Shown: piece after piece, positions 14,551 through 16,888 of the stretch
Numbering within the stretch: position 1 is the stretch's first letter
How the letters are laid out: each line of letters starts with the position of its first letter
From: DASYSA01 sp036003885
GTDB lineage: Bacteria > Acidobacteriota > Blastocatellia > UBA7656
Direction of reading: 5' to 3'
DNA length: 16,888 nucleotides
NCBI GenBank assembly: GCA_036003885.1
Contig: DASYSA010000507.1
Coordinates: forward strand, 1-16,888
Translations under genes and position numbers: made by a program
The notes under the pieces: generated by a model
Told to the model about the DNA's origin: nothing
Database searches by the model: none
The model's input: only the letters and a program-made list of their open reading frames with translations

Positions 14551-15162
14551 ATGAGACGAAGCGTGAATATGGCGCTGCTCGTTTTGGCGCTCGGACTCGT
14601 TTTACGCGCACCGCTCTCAGGGGCGAACGGATTACCGAAGGATGTAGACCCACCGATAGACGCAGACACGCCGGGCGGCAACGCGATGCCGGCTGATTCA
14701 AGCACCGACGTTGTTCGGGCGGCACCACGCCGATTCGAGCTCTCGAGAGTTGACGATGACATCATCAAAGGGTTCGAGAAGGCCTGGACGATCTCTAACA
14801 ACGGCACCTCCGGCAAGGAAGGATTGGTATTGCTCTTTCAAGCCCTTGGTGGAGGCTACCTTGCAAGGGTTCAGCGAAAGACCAACGAGTTGAGACAGGT
14901 CACCTTCACCTGGGTGCCAAACGCCATCGCCGTCGTCCACACGCACCCGAACAAAAACGATCCGAAACCCTCGAACGAGGACATGCACCTTGCCGATAGA
15001 TTCAAGGTGCCGATGATTACCCTCACTCTCCACGGCATGTACGTTTACGACCCGGCCACGAAGGAAACCACACGAGTGTTTGATGGTCTTGACTGGCTGG
15101 ATTCGAGCAAGTGGGCCAGCCGGGCAGAGTTGAAGAAGCCGACTGACCTGGCCCAACATTAG
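14551..15162 (+). CDS. Exported JAMM/JAB-type putative metallopeptidase
   Basis: The protein has 203 residues. The start at 14551 is fixed by GAAGGAG six bases upstream and by the signal peptide it opens (MRRSVNMALLVLALGLVL, likely cut near SGANG, about 24-27). After a low-complexity, Asp/Pro-rich stretch (28-60), the core carries the JAMM signature HTHP, seven residues, then SxxD: His130, His132, Ser141 and Asp144. A plausible catalytic Glu90 sits in KEGLVLL, about 40 residues earlier, as in JAMM folds. This fold binds zinc and usually cleaves isopeptide or peptide bonds; DUF4329-like proteins share the motif. Substrate and exact family are inference. An exported JAMM domain suggests action on envelope or extracellular protein. 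It is followed by receptor 3 on the same strand after 252 bases, too far to assume one operon. Confidence 0.8.
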   Translation: MRRSVNMALLVLALGLVLRAPLSGANGLPKDVDPPIDADTPGGNAMPADSSTDVVRAAPRRFELSRVDDDIIKGFEKAWTISNNGTSGKEGLVLLFQALGGGYLARVQRKTNELRQVTFTWVPNAIAVVHTHPNKNDPKPSNEDMHLADRFKVPMITLTLHGMYVYDPATKETTRVFDGLDWLDSSKWASRAELKKPTDLAQH

Positions 15163-15276
15163 GCAGTACTCAAAGGTCATCTCATCCCCGGGATCTCACC
15201 CCCGTGCACAGCCGGTTCATCCTTCCCAGCCGCCATTCGTCCCAATTCCTTTTTGTCCCCACGCGCTCTCCCATAA

Positions 15277-15298
15277 CCTGTTGCCACATCCGAACAGG
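15277..15298. repeat. Short inverted repeat upstream of receptor 3
   Basis: CCTGTT (15277-15282) pairs with AACAGG (15293-15298) around a 10-base spacer, 117 bases before the receptor start. It could be an operator or chance. The remainder of 15163-15414 shows no gene, no clear promoter and no terminator for the JAMM gene. Confidence 0.25.
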
Positions 15299-15414
15299 AG
15301 GGAGAGAAGCGGCGCGCTCGTTGAGGCGCCACTTTGCAAGCCTCCTGGCCAACGGTCGAATCCGTGCAGGGCCGTTGATAGCACGAGGCAATGAATTTTG
15401 GAGGACATAAAATA

Positions 15415-16888
15415 ATGAAGAGAAGTACTCCGCTCGCTATTACTGCTCGAATGCTTGCGATTCTGCTTGTCCTGACAAGCCTGTCGCCGGCGTTCGCTCA
15501 GACCAGCCGAGGCACCGTAAGCGGCATTGTCAATGACTCAGCCGGCGCTGCAATCGCCGGCGCGACCATCTCTCTGACCAACAATCAGACCGGCGTCGCC
15601 CGGACTACGCAAAGCAACGGAGATGGGTTGTACCGATTCGATGCCGTTGACCTCGGAACTTATTCAGTGAAGATCACAGCTCCAAGTTTCGGAGAAGTGA
15701 CCAAGACAAACATAGCAGTCAGCGCAAACCAGATCGCGCAGGTCGACGTCCAGCTTGCTGCAAGCGGGCAGCAGATTACAGTGGATGTGACCGCCGAGTC
15801 GGGCGCCTCGCTTCAAACCGAAGCTCCTGTGCGTGGCGGCAACATCGACTCGACCAAGATTGTGGAGCTGCCGATTGCGACGCGCAACCCGGTGTCGCTC
15901 GCGCTGAACCTGCCCGGCGTCTCTTCAAATCGGTACGGGTTTGGCGCGTCCACATTCTCGGTGAACGGCTCGCGTGGGCGGTCGAACAATTTCCTCATCG
16001 ACGGAACTGAGAATAACGACATCTCGGTAGCGGGACAGGGCTTTCAGATAACAAATACCGACGCCGTGCAGGAGGTCTCGGTGCAGACCTCGAACTACGA
16101 CGCCGAGTTTGGTCGCGCTGGTGGTGCGGTCGTCAATACGATCACAAAGTCCGGCGGCAACAACTACCATGGCAGCCTCTCATACCTGATCGAATCAACG
16201 CGCTTTAACGCGCGGAGCAACACCGATGCGCTGGTTCCCGACGTGCAGAGCCGTGAGCGGCCCCTGCCCGGAACCGATCAATGGTTCTCGGGAACGTTCG
16301 GCGGGCGTATCATCCGCGAACGGACGTTCTTCTTCGGAGCGTTTCAAGAGAGGCGCCAGAACTCGTCCAGCTCTTCGAACGTGATTACGTTGTCCCCGGC
16401 CGGACGATCGACGCTGCGCAGTCTCTTTCCGCAGGGAAGCAACAGTAACGTAGACACCTACCTGGGAGTGACCGATGGCGCAGATGCGACGTCCCAGCTC
16501 TTCACTGTTGCCCTGGGGGCCGGCCGCCCCGGGATAGAGTTTGGAACCCTCGTCTTTCCATTCGCGCAGACGTTTCGCGACCGCCAGTGGCAGGCTCGAA
16601 TAGATCACAGGCTTGGAGAGAAGGATCAGCTTTCGGGCCGTTATCTGTATGACGACAACATCTCGCCAACAGGCGGGGCGACGCCGGGATTTCCGGGCTT
16701 CTTCACAAGCCAGGCGAACCGCTTTCAGAATTTCGCCGTGTCTGAGACGCATGTCTTCTCTTCGAAGTTCACCAATGAGCTGCGCCTCGCTTACAACCGT
16801 ATAGCGCTGGCATTCCCCAACGACCCTTCGAACCCGTTGGGACTGACATTGCCCGCCTTCGACCTCGGACAGGTGACGCCGGCGACTA
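15415..16888 (+). CDS. Oar-like TonB-dependent outer-membrane receptor, N-terminal part (receptor 3, cut by window end)
   Basis: The frame is open from the ATG at 15415 to the last base, giving 491 codons of what should be a protein of about 1000 residues or more. A GGAGG site lies at 15400-15404, about ten bases upstream. Residues 1-29 are a signal peptide (MKRSTPLAI, hydrophobic 13-25, cut near AFAQ). The beta-sandwich covers about 32-115 (GTVSGIVNDSAGAAIAGATI, then SNGDGLYRFDAV). The plug runs about 130-255, with ELPIATRN at 151-158, FLIDGTEN at 193-200, EFGRAGGA at 231-238 and TKSGGNNYHG at 244-253, and barrel strands begin after that (FFFGAFQERR). The plug words differ from those of receptors 1 and 2, so it is a third diverged paralogue. 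The ligand is unknown. There is no internal stop, so the truncation is only the window edge. Confidence 0.92.
   Translation, partial: MKRSTPLAITARMLAILLVLTSLSPAFAQTSRGTVSGIVNDSAGAAIAGATISLTNNQTGVARTTQSNGDGLYRFDAVDLGTYSVKITAPSFGEVTKTNIAVSANQIAQVDVQLAASGQQITVDVTAESGASLQTEAPVRGGNIDSTKIVELPIATRNPVSLALNLPGVSSNRYGFGASTFSVNGSRGRSNNFLIDGTENNDISVAGQGFQITNTDAVQEVSVQTSNYDAEFGRAGGAVVNTITKSGGNNYHGSLSYLIESTRFNARSNTDALVPDVQSRERPLPGTDQWFSGTFGGRIIRERTFFFGAFQERRQNSSSSSNVITLSPAGRSTLRSLFPQGSNSNVDTYLGVTDGADATSQLFTVALGAGRPGIEFGTLVFPFAQTFRDRQWQARIDHRLGEKDQLSGRYLYDDNISPTGGATPGFPGFFTSQANRFQNFAVSETHVFSSKFTNELRLAYNRIALAFPNDPSNPLGLTLPAFDLGQVTPAT

Noticed and set aside
14196..14816. A 206-codon minus-strand frame opposite the JAMM gene start
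   Set aside because: The plus-strand JAMM gene has a ribosome site, signal peptide and catalytic motif; the antisense frame has none of these.
1..16888. CRISPR arrays, insertion sequences, phage genes or defence islands
   Set aside because: No regularly spaced repeats, transposase motifs, terminal repeats with target duplications or phage proteins were seen on either strand.

Overview
The window looks like chromosomal DNA from an Acidobacteriota member, possibly Blastocatellia-like. The main reason is the set of three very large Oar-like TonB-dependent receptors. Each has a signal peptide, then a carboxypeptidase-regulatory-like beta-sandwich, then a plug and a long beta-barrel, an architecture massively expanded in that phylum. 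Supporting signs are moderately high GC, an exported beta-sandwich/TPR protein, and scattered amino-acid biosynthesis genes. The taxonomic call is inference from protein style only; there is no rRNA or tRNA in the window that I can see.

Layout. 1-690: no convincing gene; a 13-bp inverted repeat made of two palindromic boxes and a good sigma70-like promoter far from the next gene. 691-4119 (+): receptor 1, ending in a strong rho-independent terminator. 4324-4992 (-): exported protein of unknown function. 4993-5530: intergenic, with a promoter candidate, a small hairpin and a perfect 19-bp palindrome. 5531-9304 (+): receptor 2, ending in a terminator and a repeat-like dyad. 9597-10595 (-): exported beta-sandwich plus TPR protein. 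10810-11298 (+): lipoprotein with a near-consensus promoter, divergent from the TPR gene. 11383-13591 (-): hisIE then trpE in one direction, preceded on the same strand by a 69-residue unknown protein (13776-13985). 13986-14550: non-coding, rich in palindromes and repeats. 14551-15162 (+): exported JAMM/JAB-type putative metallopeptidase. 15415-16888 (+): receptor 3, cut by the window end.

Functionally there are two themes. One is the cell envelope: three outer-membrane receptors probably for large or complex substrates, plus exported, lipidated or periplasmic accessory proteins. The other is amino-acid biosynthesis: TrpE, committing chorismate to tryptophan with its feedback-inhibition pocket retained, and a HisIE-type protein. 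The most notable observation is that the HisIE protein has an intact phosphoribosyl-ATP pyrophosphatase half, while its phosphoribosyl-AMP cyclohydrolase half has lost the zinc cysteines and most of the active site. No mobile element, CRISPR array, phage region or obvious new defence system is visible; I see largely ordinary chromosomal content with several regulatory or repeat signals that deserve checking.
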